Positions 7,603-17,820 of a DNA stretch of 57,226 nucleotides are shown here, piece by piece (position 1 is the stretch's first letter; each line of letters starts with the position of its first letter). Position numbers and translations under genes: made by a program. The notes beneath the pieces are model-generated. The model did not search any database. It was not told the origin of the DNA and saw only the letters and a program-made list of their open reading frames with translations. The stretch is from Halieaceae bacterium (GTDB taxonomy: Bacteria > Pseudomonadota > Gammaproteobacteria > Pseudomonadales > Halieaceae). The stretch is taken from positions 1-57,226 of the forward strand of contig CACMGJ010000012.1 in assembly GCA_902613175.1 (NCBI GenBank), in the 5' to 3' direction.

Positions 7603-9336
7603 TTACCAGACTGCGACGTGGCCTCCGGGCCGCCTTGGATCTGCGTAACCGTAAAACCAGCCACCCTCAATCTGTACCGAGTTGACGCGCCCTATGGTGC
7701 TGTTAGATCGCAGTATCTTGTGTTTACTCGCCTCGAGAATCGACACCGTATCGGGCGAAATACCAGGCTCAACCATTGCCATATCGGGCATCCATTGGTG
7801 GTGAATTCGTGGGGCCGACGTCGCCATACCCAGTGTCATGTCAAATGCCATGACGTTGAGTAGTGTTTGTGCGACGGCGGTAATAATGCGTGACCCACCG
7901 GGGCTGCCCGTGGCTATCCATGGCTTGCCATCTTTAAATACAAGCGTTGGTGTCATGGAGGATAGTGGTCGACTACCCGCCGATACGGCGTTGGCTTCGC
8001 CCTGAACCAAGCCGTAGCCGTTGGGGAAGCCTGGTTTGGCGGCAAAATCATCCATTTCGTTGTTCAGGAGCATGCCGGTACCAGGAACTACAATGCCGGA
8101 GCCGAAACTAAAGTTAATCGTGTAGGTGTTTGAAACCACGTTCCCGAACTGATCGACGATGGAGTAGTGTGTCGTGTCAGTGCTCTCCAAATCTCTAAAG
8201 CTACCCGGTCGGATTTCAGCCGAGGGTATTGCCACTTCATCACGGATGATGGTCCTTCGCTGATCCAGATAATCTTCGCTTGTTAATTGTTCGACCGGAA
8301 TGACCGTTCGGTCGGGGTCGCCCAAATACTCACTCCGATCGGCGTAGGCGAGTTTCATCGACTCGATGAGAAGATGTAGGTACCCCGCGCTGTTATGCCC
8401 CAACTCTTTAAGCGGGAAAGGCTCGAGTAACTTCAAGATCTGAGAAACATGGACACCGCCTGAAGAAGGCGGTGGCGCACTGACGAGTTCGTAGCCACGA
8501 AACGTGGAACGCACGGGTGTGCGCTCGATGGCACGGTAGCTCGCGAGATCTGCCTCGGTTATTAGTCCGCCATGTCGCTGCATTTCCGCGACGATTAACT
8601 CAGCAGTCTTCCCCTTGTAAAAGCCGTCACTCCCCTGATCACGAATACGTTTAAGGGTCTCGGATAAATCTGGTTGTTTAAATATTGTTCCCATGGCGGG
8701 TGCTATGGCGTTACCACCGAGATAGACACGATTTGCCTCTTCATTTTTAGACAAGCGCTTTGAGGCTGAGCGCAAATTGAGGTGCAAGGCTGCGGGAACT
8801 TCGAAACCTTTCTCGGCGAGGTCGATTGCCGGTTGAATAACGGTTTTGAGATCGAGTGAGCCGTACTTTTGCAGTGCGTGAATCATTCCAGCCACCGTGC
8901 CGGGAATGCCAGCGGCACTGACACTGTTGTAGGCCATCTGCTTGTTCACGGTGCCATCTTCACTGAGGAACATGTCTCGTGAGGCACCATCTGGCGCCAT
9001 CTCCCGATAATCGATGAATACCTGCTCGTCGGATTCCGCCAGGTGCACCAGCATGAAGCCGCCACCACCAATATTGCCCGCGCGTGGCAGCGTCACCGCC
9101 AGCGCAAAACCGGTGGCTACCGCCGCATCAATCGCATTTCCACCGCGCTTAAGCATGTCTAGACCTGCCTCTGAAGCGAGCTTCTCCGGGCCAGAGACCA
9201 TGCCTTTGGACGCAATGGCAGGGATAAAGCGAGTTCCGTAGTCAATCAGCGGCCCACCTTGGTCCTCGGCTTGTGCGTTAATAGGTGAAGCGTTGAATGT
9301 CATCGCGACGGCGATGAGCAGGCTGGCGACGCGCAT
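7603..9336 (-). CDS. ggt: Gamma-glutamyltransferase (glutathione hydrolase)
   Basis: 577 residues from ATG 9336, chosen because GGAGA lies just upstream and the protein then starts with a clean signal peptide (MRVASLLIAVAMTFNASPINA). A TTG at 9366 is an alternative. The family signature TTHYSIVDQFGNVVSNTYT contains the Thr that is the autoprocessing site and N-terminal nucleophile of the small subunit. GNIGGGGFMLVHL and the later GSPGGSRIITAV match substrate-binding and oxyanion segments. It acts in the periplasm, removing the gamma-glutamyl group from glutathione and related peptides. It is a single gene. Confidence 0.93.
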   Translation of the reverse strand: MRVASLLIAVAMTFNASPINAQAEDQGGPLIDYGTRFIPAIASKGMVSGPEKLASEAGLDMLKRGGNAIDAAVATGFALAVTLPRAGNIGGGGFMLVHLAESDEQVFIDYREMAPDGASRDMFLSEDGTVNKQMAYNSVSAAGIPGTVAGMIHALQKYGSLDLKTVIQPAIDLAEKGFEVPAALHLNLRSASKRLSKNEEANRVYLGGNAIAPAMGTIFKQPDLSETLKRIRDQGSDGFYKGKTAELIVAEMQRHGGLITEADLASYRAIERTPVRSTFRGYELVSAPPPSSGGVHVSQILKLLEPFPLKELGHNSAGYLHLLIESMKLAYADRSEYLGDPDRTVIPVEQLTSEDYLDQRRTIIRDEVAIPSAEIRPGSFRDLESTDTTHYSIVDQFGNVVSNTYTINFSFGSGIVVPGTGMLLNNEMDDFAAKPGFPNGYGLVQGEANAVSAGSRPLSSMTPTLVFKDGKPWIATGSPGGSRIITAVAQTLLNVMAFDMTLGMATSAPRIHHQWMPDMAMVEPGISPDTVSILEASKHKILRSNSTIGRVNSVQIEGGWFYGYADPRRPGGHVAVW

Positions 9337-9447
9337 TAGGGATCTCCAAAACTTTCGGTGTAGCAATTTGGGTGCAAAGCTATCACATCATCGAGATTAC
9401 GCAGAGTACTGCCGACTTCGATTACCATAGAGCGCTCAGGAGGAGTC

Positions 9448-10080
9448 ATGGAACTAAAAGATTACCGCCGGCAGTACACCAAAGGTGGCCTTCGCGAGGA
9501 GTCAATGCCCGATGATCCGCTTGTGTTGTTCGAGCAATGGCAACAAGACGCCAGTGCGGCAGGGTTGGCCGACCCTACGGGGGTGGTGGTAGCGACGGTT
9601 CAACCGGACGGCTCAATCCGTCAGCGATTTGTTCTCTTGAAGGGCGTCAGCGAGGACGGATTTGTTTTCTTTACCAATTACAACAGCGATAAAGCGGCGG
9701 CATTAGCCCAAAACGACCGGTCCTCTATGCTCTTCCCCTGGAATGAACTGGATCGGCAGGTCAGCGTGTCGGGAAAGGTAGAGAAAATCGCCGAGTCCGA
9801 GTCAGATGCTTACTTTGCGGCCAGACCCCGTGCCAGTCAGATTGCCGCCTGGACGTCCCAGCAAAGTCAGCCAATCGCTAGCCGTGGAGCGCTTGAGGCC
9901 CAGTATCAGGCGACGCTAGAGCGGTTTGATGGCGGCGACGTGCCGAGGCCGCCACATTGGGGCGGCTTCAGATTAGTCCCTGAGCGGATCGAGTTTTGGC
10001 AGGGTGGAGAGGACCGATTGCATGACCGCTTAATTTACCAGTACGCCAATGGTTGGAATCGCTCGCGCTTGCAACCCTAG
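9448..10080 (+). CDS. pdxH: Pyridoxamine 5'-phosphate oxidase
   Basis: 210 residues, the usual length. AGGAGGAG lies just before the ATG. Family motifs: MELKDYRRQYTKGGL at the N-terminus, RFVLLKGVSEDGFVFFTNYNS (FMN-binding strand pair), SQIAAWTSQQSQPI, and the C-terminal signature EFWQGGEDRLHDRLIY. It oxidises pyridoxine and pyridoxamine 5'-phosphate to PLP using FMN and O2. It is divergent from ggt and convergent with cinA with a one-base gap. Confidence 0.95.
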   Translation: MELKDYRRQYTKGGLREESMPDDPLVLFEQWQQDASAAGLADPTGVVVATVQPDGSIRQRFVLLKGVSEDGFVFFTNYNSDKAAALAQNDRSSMLFPWNELDRQVSVSGKVEKIAESESDAYFAARPRASQIAAWTSQQSQPIASRGALEAQYQATLERFDGGDVPRPPHWGGFRLVPERIEFWQGGEDRLHDRLIYQYANGWNRSRLQP

Positions 10081-10081
10081 G

Positions 10082-11368
10082 TCAGGGAGCGCGGTGAAGA
10101 AAGCGTTGGATGTAATGCGGTATGGGCGGAAGCTCTAACACCTGTCGACGCATGATATCCAGTCCGATGGCCGCGACGAGAATCTGAAAACGCTCTCGGG
10201 AACCCGGCACCTGCAGTCGAATGGCCCGGTGACTTGCTTTGGTGCCCCAAGCCACCCAGACCGTGCCCACAGGTTTATCATCTGACCCGCCCCCCGGGCC
10301 TGCAATGCCTGATACCGCAATACCTATATCCGAGCCACTCCTTTCCAGTGCGCCGGCCAGCATGGCAAGCACAACCGGCTCACTCACTGCACCGTGTTGG
10401 GCCAGTGAAGCCTCGGGAACGCCCAGCACGCTGCGTTTGGCTGTGTTGGAGTAGGTAACGAACCCGCTGCCAAAGACCCGAGATGAACCTGCTTCACGCG
10501 TGATCAGCGACGCAATCAAGCCGCCGGTGCAGGACTCTGCTGCTGTCACCGACATTTGTCGGTCGAGGAGTGCTTGTTGCAGAGACATGGCGAGCTGCTC
10601 GTCGTCGTGCCCTATGATGTGATCGCCAATAAGCTCGCGAAGTAAATTCTCGGCGTCGTCTCGCTTGTCAAGGAGATTGGCATCATCGACCTGTAACTTG
10701 AGTTCGAGCTGGGGCAGTCCCGAGCGAAATCCCAGGGTCACCATGTCCGGCCAATCATTAGCGCGCGCGTTAACTAGTTCCTGAATCGTCGACTCGCCTA
10801 TACCAAAGGTTTGTAGTCTGCGGATAAAGGCTGTGCCTCCGCCGACGCGCGCAGTAATACGATCACAGATTTCGGGGAGCATAGCAGTCAGCTCCACCGG
10901 AACACCGGGCGTCGTAATCACCAGTGCGCCATTCACCTCTAGCGCAAAGCCCACGGCGCTGCCAATGGGGTTCGCAACCAAGTCAGCACCCTCGGGAAGC
11001 AGGGCTTGCTTCAGGTTGCTGGCATTGAGTTCCAAGCCTCGTCGCTCACACCACTCTTCAAGGTGCTCAATTGCTCTCGGATGATTCACTAGTGCTTGCT
11101 GGGCAACTTCCGCCACTAACTCTGCAGTGAGGTCGTCCTCTGTAGGCCCAAGACCGCCGTTGATGATGACAACCTCTGCCCTCGCACAAAGATCAAAAAG
11201 GCTGTCGCTGAGCAGCGTAGGGTCATCGCCGACGGTGATTTTCTTACCGACGCCAATCTTATGCGCCCCCAGGGCGAGTGCAATGCGTGAGGAGTTACTG
11301 TCGATCGTATCCCCACTCATCAATTCGTTACCCGTTAAAAGGAGGGCGACCTGCACTTGCTTACTCAT
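10082..11368 (-). CDS. cinA: CinA-family nicotinamide-nucleotide amidohydrolase/pyrophosphatase
   Basis: 428 residues, the two-domain CinA form. The N-terminal MoCF-like (COG1058) domain covers about 1-175, with GNELMSGDTIDSNSSRIA and INGGLGPTEDDLT. A linker domain follows. The C-terminal PncC amidase domain covers about 265-415, with AAESCTGGLIASLITREAGSS and GIAGPGGGSDDKPVGTVWVAW. Proteins of this family clear NMN for NAD recycling. It lies 22 bp downstream of asnS on the same strand, so a shared transcript is likely. Confidence 0.93.
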   Translation of the reverse strand: MSKQVQVALLLTGNELMSGDTIDSNSSRIALALGAHKIGVGKKITVGDDPTLLSDSLFDLCARAEVVIINGGLGPTEDDLTAELVAEVAQQALVNHPRAIEHLEEWCERRGLELNASNLKQALLPEGADLVANPIGSAVGFALEVNGALVITTPGVPVELTAMLPEICDRITARVGGGTAFIRRLQTFGIGESTIQELVNARANDWPDMVTLGFRSGLPQLELKLQVDDANLLDKRDDAENLLRELIGDHIIGHDDEQLAMSLQQALLDRQMSVTAAESCTGGLIASLITREAGSSRVFGSGFVTYSNTAKRSVLGVPEASLAQHGAVSEPVVLAMLAGALERSGSDIGIAVSGIAGPGGGSDDKPVGTVWVAWGTKASHRAIRLQVPGSRERFQILVAAIGLDIMRRQVLELPPIPHYIQRFLHRAP

Positions 11369-11390
11369 GGGGAGCCTTCATGAAGTGCAA

Positions 11391-12788
11391 TTAAAACTCG
11401 GCATTGCCGGGGGTTCGGGGGAATGGAATAACGTCTCGCACATTCTCCATTCCCGTGATGTAGGCAACCAAACGTTCGAAGCCCAGGCCAAAACCGGCGT
11501 GCGGCACCGTGCCGTAGCGACGAAGATCGCGGTACCACCACAAGGTATCTTTTAGCGCGTCATCCATTCGCGCATCCAAGACATCGAGGCGCTCCTCCCG
11601 TTGACTACCGCCAATAATTTCGCCGATACCGGGCGCCAATACGTCCATAGCCGCTACCGTGCGCTCATCGTCGTTCAGGCGCATGTAGAACGCCTTGATA
11701 TCGCGTGGGTAGTCCGTAACCACGACAGGGGCTTTGAAATGTGTTTCTGACAGAAAGCGCTCGTGCTCAGAGGCCATGTCGATGCCCCATTGGACGGGGA
11801 ACTCAAACTTCTTACCCGATTTCAACAGGATATCGATGGCGTCGGAGTAGGTCACTCGCACGAATGGCTGATCGACGATATTCGTTAATCGCTCGAGCAC
11901 AGTGTTATCGATTCGCTGTTGGAAGAAGCCAAGGTCGTTCTCACAATCGTTAAGCACGCGCTGCGTGACAGATTTCAACAGTCGCTCTGCCAGCGCCGCG
12001 TTATCCGCAAGATCGGCAAATGCGACTTCAGGTTCAACCATCCAAAACTCAGCTAGATGCCGTGAGGTGTTTGAGTTTTCGGCCCGGAAGGTCGGGCCGA
12101 AGGTATACACCTTGCTCATCGACAAGCAGTAGGACTCGACTGCGAGTTGCCCTGACACGGTTAAATACGCATCGCTACCGAAGAAGTCCTGAGACGTGTC
12201 GACCTGGCCTTTGTCATCTCTTGGTAGGTTAGTGAGATCGAGCGTACTAACGCGGAATAATTCGCCAGCACCTTCACAGTCACTGGCCGTGATAATAGGA
12301 GTGTTAACCCAGTAGAAGTCCTCCGAATGGAAGAAGTCATGTATGGCGCTGGCCAAAGTATGTCGTACGCGGGTTACCGCACCAAAGGTATTGGTTCGCG
12401 TGCGCAGGTGAGCTTGGGTGCGAAGGTACTCGAAGGTGTGACGCTTTTTGGCAATGGGGTAAGACTCTGGGTCGTCGATGCCACCGATAAGTTCAACATG
12501 AGATGCTTGAATTTCAACGGACTGCCCCCCGCCCTGCGAGGCAATTAATTCGCCTGAGACAATGACGGCGCAGCCGGTCGAAAGCTTTAAAACCTCATCT
12601 TCATAATTTTCGAGCTCCGAGGGAGCAACGCACTGCAAACTATCGAAGTGGCTGCCGTCGTTTACCGCAAGGAATGAGATGCCCGCTTTCGAGTCGCGCT
12701 TACTTCTCAGCCACCCTTGAACGGTTACGTGGCTACCGATCAGCGCCTCATCGCCGAGCAGATTTTTTACGGAGTGGGTTTGCGACAT
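11391..12788 (-). CDS. asnS: Asparaginyl-tRNA synthetase
   Basis: 465 residues, normal for bacterial AsnRS. The N-terminal OB-fold anticodon-binding domain ([20 protein letters not shown]) is followed by a class II catalytic core with motif 2 ([21 protein letters not shown] region) and motif 3 ([15 protein letters not shown]) near the C-terminus. The start is ATG 12788; weak GGATG upstream. It charges tRNA-Asn in the cytoplasm and is followed by cinA. Confidence 0.96.
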   Translation of the reverse strand: MSQTHSVKNLLGDEALIGSHVTVQGWLRSKRDSKAGISFLAVNDGSHFDSLQCVAPSELENYEDEVLKLSTGCAVIVSGELIASQGGGQSVEIQASHVELIGGIDDPESYPIAKKRHTFEYLRTQAHLRTRTNTFGAVTRVRHTLASAIHDFFHSEDFYWVNTPIITASDCEGAGELFRVSTLDLTNLPRDDKGQVDTSQDFFGSDAYLTVSGQLAVESYCLSMSKVYTFGPTFRAENSNTSRHLAEFWMVEPEVAFADLADNAALAERLLKSVTQRVLNDCENDLGFFQQRIDNTVLERLTNIVDQPFVRVTYSDAIDILLKSGKKFEFPVQWGIDMASEHERFLSETHFKAPVVVTDYPRDIKAFYMRLNDDERTVAAMDVLAPGIGEIIGGSQREERLDVLDARMDDALKDTLWWYRDLRRYGTVPHAGFGLGFERLVAYITGMENVRDVIPFPRTPGNAEF

Positions 12789-12892
12789 GATGACTTCATC
12801 CTAACTATCGTATTGTGGGTGCCTATGTTACTGATTTGGCAGGCAGGGATTGGCGTGCGGTGTCTTAGATCACAGAACCTAAATCACAGAAC

Positions 12893-14845
12893 CTAGATCA
12901 CACAAAAGGAAGCGCTCTCTCCACGTGGCTTCTCGACTGGCTGGTATTGCACTCGGATCTGCTGCCTCAATTGGTAACGCCGGGTTTTACTCGCAAGTGC
13001 CATCTCCCACTTATCAAAGCTGAACTTTTCTTCCTCTTTTCTGAGATCGACAGTGCCTTCGAGTCCCAAATCCTTCAGCTTCACGGTAAAGCCCGAGGTG
13101 TTGATGTGCACAATCTCGGCGTCGTAGTCAGACTCTCCATCGGCGCTCTGAGCGTTGAGGAAGTTACAGCTCAGCCAGTTGTTAGCCGCTGTTACCGCCT
13201 GACGGTTCTTGGCAATGGCCTGATTGATAAGATCGAATACCGTGGCGGGCGCCGTCTTAACACTTGTGTCACCCAGCATGGCTTTGAGCTGGAGGTGCAC
13301 GCAAAAGTCGAGCGCTTTACGTAGGGGTGACGTTCCATTGGTGTAAACAGGCAACGCCATACCCATGTGGGGTGCGGGCTTGACGCTGAAGCTGGCACGG
13401 GACATCAACCGATTAATCATTGACCGCAAAGGTCGTTCACCGCTAGCTGCGTTTAGCTCATTTATCAGCGTGCGAAAGCCGTCAAGTGTAGAGAAGTCGA
13501 GAGCAGTTTGATCAGGTAGGAATCGGGTTAAGAACTCCTTTGCTTCGTCGGCGCGGTCCCTTCGAATGCCCGCATGTGTTACGAATGGCCCCGGTAGGTC
13601 CGCATCCTTGAGGGCTTGGGCTATGCACCTATTGGCTGCAACCATGCACTCCTCAACCAACAGCTGTGACGCTTTCTTCTGTACCTCTTCGATGCGATCG
13701 ATTTGCTTGTCTTCATTGAGCAACCAGCGATGCTCCGGGCGGTGTTCTATGACGAGCTCTCGAGATTCCCTCCAGGTTCGAAGACCGCGGTAGCAGTCAT
13801 TGAGATGCTTCAAAGGCTCCGCAAACGGGTGCTCAGCACCATCCTTCAAAACCTCTTCCACTTCCTGATAGCTAAGTTTGGCTTTCGATTGAACAATAGC
13901 GAGTTGGATGCTCGAGCTGGTGATGTCTCCGTCTGGGGAGATAATCAGACGACAAACCAAGGCATTTTTGTCTTCCTGGGGCCTCAAGGCCGCACTCTGA
14001 GACAGGGCCTCCGGCAGCATGGGTATCGCCAAACCATGGAAGTAGTGCGACGTGCCTCGAGTGGCAATCAAGGTTGTCAGGTCAACGGCCTCTTTGAGGC
14101 AGTTAGTAGGATCGGCAATGGCCACTGTCAGTAACCAACCTGTGTCCTGCGGCTCGGCGCAGAGCGCGTCATCGATATCGACTGTGCTGGGAGAGTCGAT
14201 ACTGACCAGTGGGAGCACGCGGAGATCCTCGCGCGTCTCGTCGACAGTGACGCCGCCATCGACAAGGGCCTCAATGGTTTTGAACTGCTCCTTCGGTAGC
14301 ATCTTCTCTATACCCGCTCGCGCCGCGCAGTAGTCGTTTTCTATGCCAGGCGTTCCGATGGGGCCAAACGACTTCAACACTGCTACCGATGGCTTGCCAT
14401 CTGCAAACGGGTGCCGTTGAAGTTGGCACTGAACGAGGTTGCCAGCCTTTGCGCCAGAGCGAGCGTTAGGCGGTATGAAAAGCCACCGCGTGAAATGCGA
14501 GAGCTCAGGGACATCGGGAGCAACAAAGAAAGCTTTACCTTTTTGAACTACTTCCCCGACGAAATTATTCACTGAGGTCGACAGCAGTTTTTCGAGTTCA
14601 GCTGTGCTCTGATCTTTGCCTGACTTGTCTTTGCCGGCAGCAGGTTTGATGACGATGGAGACACGATCTCCAGGCAGCACGCGCTGCATTTCGTCAGGAG
14701 GCAAAAATATTTCTCGGTTGTCATCGAGCACCACAAAGCCGAATCGGTTTCGTGTCGCTTTAACGGTTCCCTCTGCGCATTCTTTTTCCGCTTCTATCTT
14801 GTCTTTAAGGCCCTGAAGTTGGCTTAGGGCGTTTTTATCTAACAT
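12893..14845 (-). CDS. rnb: RNase II-type 3'-5' exoribonuclease (RNB domain)
   Basis: 650 residues from ATG 14845, chosen because AAGGA precedes it and E. coli RNase II is of near-equal length (644). The same frame is open 86 codons further up without family similarity. N-terminal cold-shock-like domains (NRFGFVVLDDNREIFLPPDEM) lead to the RNB core with the metal-binding run SPSTVDIDDAL. A C-terminal S1 domain follows (GFTVKLKDLGLEGTVDL). The active-site segment usually written SPIRRYxDLxxHR reads SPLRKALDFCVH here, losing the Tyr and the His-Arg end. It degrades single-stranded RNA processively. The symbol is by family; RNase II rather than RNase R because of the length and the lack of a basic tail. 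Confidence 0.85.
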   Translation of the reverse strand: MLDKNALSQLQGLKDKIEAEKECAEGTVKATRNRFGFVVLDDNREIFLPPDEMQRVLPGDRVSIVIKPAAGKDKSGKDQSTAELEKLLSTSVNNFVGEVVQKGKAFFVAPDVPELSHFTRWLFIPPNARSGAKAGNLVQCQLQRHPFADGKPSVAVLKSFGPIGTPGIENDYCAARAGIEKMLPKEQFKTIEALVDGGVTVDETREDLRVLPLVSIDSPSTVDIDDALCAEPQDTGWLLTVAIADPTNCLKEAVDLTTLIATRGTSHYFHGLAIPMLPEALSQSAALRPQEDKNALVCRLIISPDGDITSSSIQLAIVQSKAKLSYQEVEEVLKDGAEHPFAEPLKHLNDCYRGLRTWRESRELVIEHRPEHRWLLNEDKQIDRIEEVQKKASQLLVEECMVAANRCIAQALKDADLPGPFVTHAGIRRDRADEAKEFLTRFLPDQTALDFSTLDGFRTLINELNAASGERPLRSMINRLMSRASFSVKPAPHMGMALPVYTNGTSPLRKALDFCVHLQLKAMLGDTSVKTAPATVFDLINQAIAKNRQAVTAANNWLSCNFLNAQSADGESDYDAEIVHINTSGFTVKLKDLGLEGTVDLRKEEEKFSFDKWEMALASKTRRYQLRQQIRVQYQPVEKPRGESASFCVI

Positions 14846-15203
14846 ACACTGAGGAATCCTTAAAAAGGTTGGTACCGCCGAGATGATCATCGTCATCGAA
14901 GCGTAAATCCTAGCTGACAGCACCTTATTTTTCACGCTTTTGTGGCGACGAAAAAAATTCATCAACCGGCGATTGACATGCGCGGTTTCGATGGTTTTAC
15001 TGCATGAGCCCGAAATAGAAAGAGTAGGACGGTTTATTGGTAATGACGTTTGTCGGCTCCGCCTTGACACCTCGTACCACGCCACTGCGTTGTGCACCCG
15101 CAACCGCCTATCCTTTATCCCCTGTAATCAATGCCAACTACTCGCCACTGCATAAGAGCGAGGCGGCCGTGATTTTAATGTTTGAACCATGGTCGGAGAT
15201 CCT
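14846..15203. other. 358-bp divergent intergenic region between rnb and the PhoH gene
   Basis: No gene is supported. It must hold promoters for both directions. A TTGACA-like box (CTTGACAC) lies near 15062 for the rightward gene, but no convincing -10 partner at 17 bp is seen, so no promoter is called. Confidence 0.4.
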
Positions 15204-16640
15204 ATGACGCAATCTGCAAGCTTGCCTAACGAAGTCGCACAACTATCCCCCGCGGAGATAAAGACGTATGTCTTGGATACCAATGTGCTTCTTCATGACC
15301 CAACGGCAATTGCAGCGTTTGCAGAGCATCGTGTCGTGATTCCAATGACCGTTCTTGAAGAGCTGGACCACATCAAGGACCGACGCGATAAGTCGGTCAG
15401 CCGAGAGGCCCGTATTGCTATTCAGATGATCGACAAAGTGGTGGGGTCGTCATCACCTCAGGCGATTCAAAATGGTGTTGAAATTCCTGGCTCAACCTTG
15501 TCAGGTGTCTTGGGCCGCCTAGCGATATTCCCCGACCAGTTGTTGGGCGCTAACGAGCACGTGCCTTTTCTCGATAGCACGCAGGACCAAGCTAACGATA
15601 ATCGCATCATCAACGTGGCCCTGAAGTACCAGATAGAGCACCCGGGCGAGTTTGTGTGTCTGGTTACCAAAGACATCAACATGCGGATCAAGGCGAAGGG
15701 CTCTGGTTTGCTGCATGTCGAGGATTACCGTCACGACCGTGTGCTTGATGATATTGACCTTCTTGCGACCGGCTACAAGCAGAGCGAGGGTGAGTTCTGG
15801 GAAGGAATTGATCGTGTGGATACGGTGCGTGAAGACGATATGACGCTTCACAGAATTCCATGCTCAGAGTTACCAGAGGCCTATCCGAACCAGTTCTTGT
15901 ATGACGACAACGGCTTTATCGCCTTCGTCGATCATGTGGATCAGGACTTCGTCTACCTCGCGGTCGACAGCCGAGACAATTTGATGAATCAGCGCTTCTG
16001 GGGTTTAGCGCCGAGGAATTTAGAGCAAGCCATGGCGATGCGCTTGCTCGACAACGATGATTTGGATATGACTGTACTGACGGGGCCAGCCGGGTCAGGT
16101 AAGACGCTATTGGCTTTAGCCTATGGCCTCCACGCCATTTTGGAGCAGAAAAAATACAAAAAGCTCATCGTGGCCCGTTCAACACCTCCCATGGCTGAAG
16201 AGATTGGTTTTTTACCCGGGACCGAAGAAGAAAAAATGGCTCCCTGGTTGGCGGCCTTTGACGATAACCTTGAAATTCTTCACGGAGCAGACGAGTGCTC
16301 AAATGGCAGCATCGAGTATGTGAAGGAACGAGCCAATATCCAGTTCAAATCGCTTAATTTTATGAGGGGCAGATCATTCAACGGCGCCTATATCATCATT
16401 GATGAATCCCAGGGTCTAACGCAGTTTCAGCTGAAGTCGATTATCAGCCGCGTGGGTTCAGACTCGAAGATTGTAGTTTTGGGGAATCTCGCTCAGATTG
16501 ACAACAAATACATTTCGCCGCTGACATCGGGCCTAACGTACCTGGTTGAGCGCGTTAAGCCTTACCCGCATGCAGGGATCATGCACATTAATGGCATCGT
16601 GAGATCGAGACTTGCGGCGTTCGCAGAGGAGAACCTCTAA
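15204..16640 (+). CDS. PIN-PhoH family ATPase/ribonuclease
   Basis: 478 residues. The start is ATG 15204 with GGAG five bases upstream; an in-frame ATG at 15189 is less well placed. The N-terminal PIN domain (YVLDTNVLLHDPTA with the first metal-binding Asp; later LVTKDINMRIKA) covers about 15-175. The C-terminal PhoH ATPase domain covers about 250-475, with Walker A TGPAGSGKTLLALAYG and Walker B YIIIDESQGLT. PIN-PhoH (PhoH2-type) proteins couple ATP-driven RNA unwinding with cleavage. The gene is monocistronic as far as seen, divergent from rnb. Confidence 0.9.
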   Translation: MTQSASLPNEVAQLSPAEIKTYVLDTNVLLHDPTAIAAFAEHRVVIPMTVLEELDHIKDRRDKSVSREARIAIQMIDKVVGSSSPQAIQNGVEIPGSTLSGVLGRLAIFPDQLLGANEHVPFLDSTQDQANDNRIINVALKYQIEHPGEFVCLVTKDINMRIKAKGSGLLHVEDYRHDRVLDDIDLLATGYKQSEGEFWEGIDRVDTVREDDMTLHRIPCSELPEAYPNQFLYDDNGFIAFVDHVDQDFVYLAVDSRDNLMNQRFWGLAPRNLEQAMAMRLLDNDDLDMTVLTGPAGSGKTLLALAYGLHAILEQKKYKKLIVARSTPPMAEEIGFLPGTEEEKMAPWLAAFDDNLEILHGADECSNGSIEYVKERANIQFKSLNFMRGRSFNGAYIIIDESQGLTQFQLKSIISRVGSDSKIVVLGNLAQIDNKYISPLTSGLTYLVERVKPYPHAGIMHINGIVRSRLAAFAEENL

Positions 16641-16688
16641 GCCGACCTATTTTGGGGCCCGGTTATCGCAATCGATAGGCGTATTGCG

Positions 16689-17693
16689 TTAGTTGAAGAG
16701 AAGATATTCGACCCGCGCTTCTACTGCCCAAGCGGTTTCTCGCGGTAGGTTTGGTGCGTCGATACGCTGATTGAGTGTCGGCTCAAGCTCAAAAAACAAA
16801 AACTCGCGGATGGCCTGCGCTCTTAGCCGGAGCCCCACCTGATAGTTCTCTCGGTAACTGTCGGGTTCAGTATTACCCTTCACCCCAGCATATAAGTAAG
16901 CTGCTCGTTCAAATCCGTTTTCAACGGCCCACTGACGCACGACACCGAGATTGGAGGACCATTCCGCACCATCCGATTTTTCGCCGTATAAAAGGCGATT
17001 TTGGGAGCGTATGAGCGAACGTCTGGAAAGCGCGTGGTCAATGTCTAATTTTGTCGTCGCAAAGGCTCCATCATCAAAATCGTATTGTGCTCGCTGGGAA
17101 AATCGAAACGAGGTATTGGACCCCCAGAGCGTCTTGTACCGGTATTTCACACCTGGCTTAGGGCCAGCACCGGATAAGCCCACGGTGAAATCGGTTCGGT
17201 GGTTCCCGCCTGCGCTCTCATCCAGCAGTACCTGCAAACCTATCTGGCTTTGTGAGGGGTCGTCCTCATCCCCTGGTACGAGTTCGTCAGGGTCATCACC
17301 ACGGAAGACCAGATCAACGCGATCTGCCAAACGCGGTAGATTGACCTTACCGCCAACGCTTACACGAGTTTCTGTTCCTAAACGCTCACCCCAGTCAGTT
17401 GTGATTTTTAGTCGCAAGCGCGACTCCGCTATTTCCGCGTCACCATCCATATCGCCAAAAAAGCTATCCACCCAGCGCGTTAGCGCAATGGTTCGGTCGG
17501 TTGCAAATCGGTGACTGGAGTCCACCCAGCGTTCAGCTCTAACACGCGCTGTTTCAGTGACGTTTTCGGACTCAAGTTCTTGGGGTGTTCCCTCGTTGGG
17601 GCTCTGTTCAGGTTCCTGTGTTTTGAGTGCGTGTGCATTGAGAGCAATGCACACGCTCAGCAAGAGACCTCCTTTGGCTCGACCAGTATTCAT
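16689..17693 (-). CDS. Hypothetical secreted or outer-membrane beta-rich protein
   Basis: 334 residues with a signal peptide (GLLLSVCIALNAHA at about 9-22). After a charged linker, alternating strands of ~10 residues appear (TRVSVGGKVNLPR, TDFTVGLSGAGPKPGVKYRYK, TSFRFSQRAQYDF, NYQVGLRLRAQAI), ending EARVEYLLFN. Amphipathic strands and an aromatic near the C-terminus suggest an outer-membrane beta-barrel. No named family is recognised. It is convergent with the PhoH gene and separated from rsgA by ~130 bp. Confidence 0.65.
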   Translation of the reverse strand: MNTGRAKGGLLLSVCIALNAHALKTQEPEQSPNEGTPQELESENVTETARVRAERWVDSSHRFATDRTIALTRWVDSFFGDMDGDAEIAESRLRLKITTDWGERLGTETRVSVGGKVNLPRLADRVDLVFRGDDPDELVPGDEDDPSQSQIGLQVLLDESAGGNHRTDFTVGLSGAGPKPGVKYRYKTLWGSNTSFRFSQRAQYDFDDGAFATTKLDIDHALSRRSLIRSQNRLLYGEKSDGAEWSSNLGVVRQWAVENGFERAAYLYAGVKGNTEPDSYRENYQVGLRLRAQAIREFLFFELEPTLNQRIDAPNLPRETAWAVEARVEYLLFN

Positions 17694-17820
17694 AAAATAA
17701 GTCTAAGTTTAAAAAATGCTCGTTCAATAGTGTTTTGACGGATCTATCCCGACGCCCCTCGATTAGTGGCGCAGCGTGAGTGGCGCCTCATGAAACACTT
17801 TTCTCACGATTGTCCGTTCG

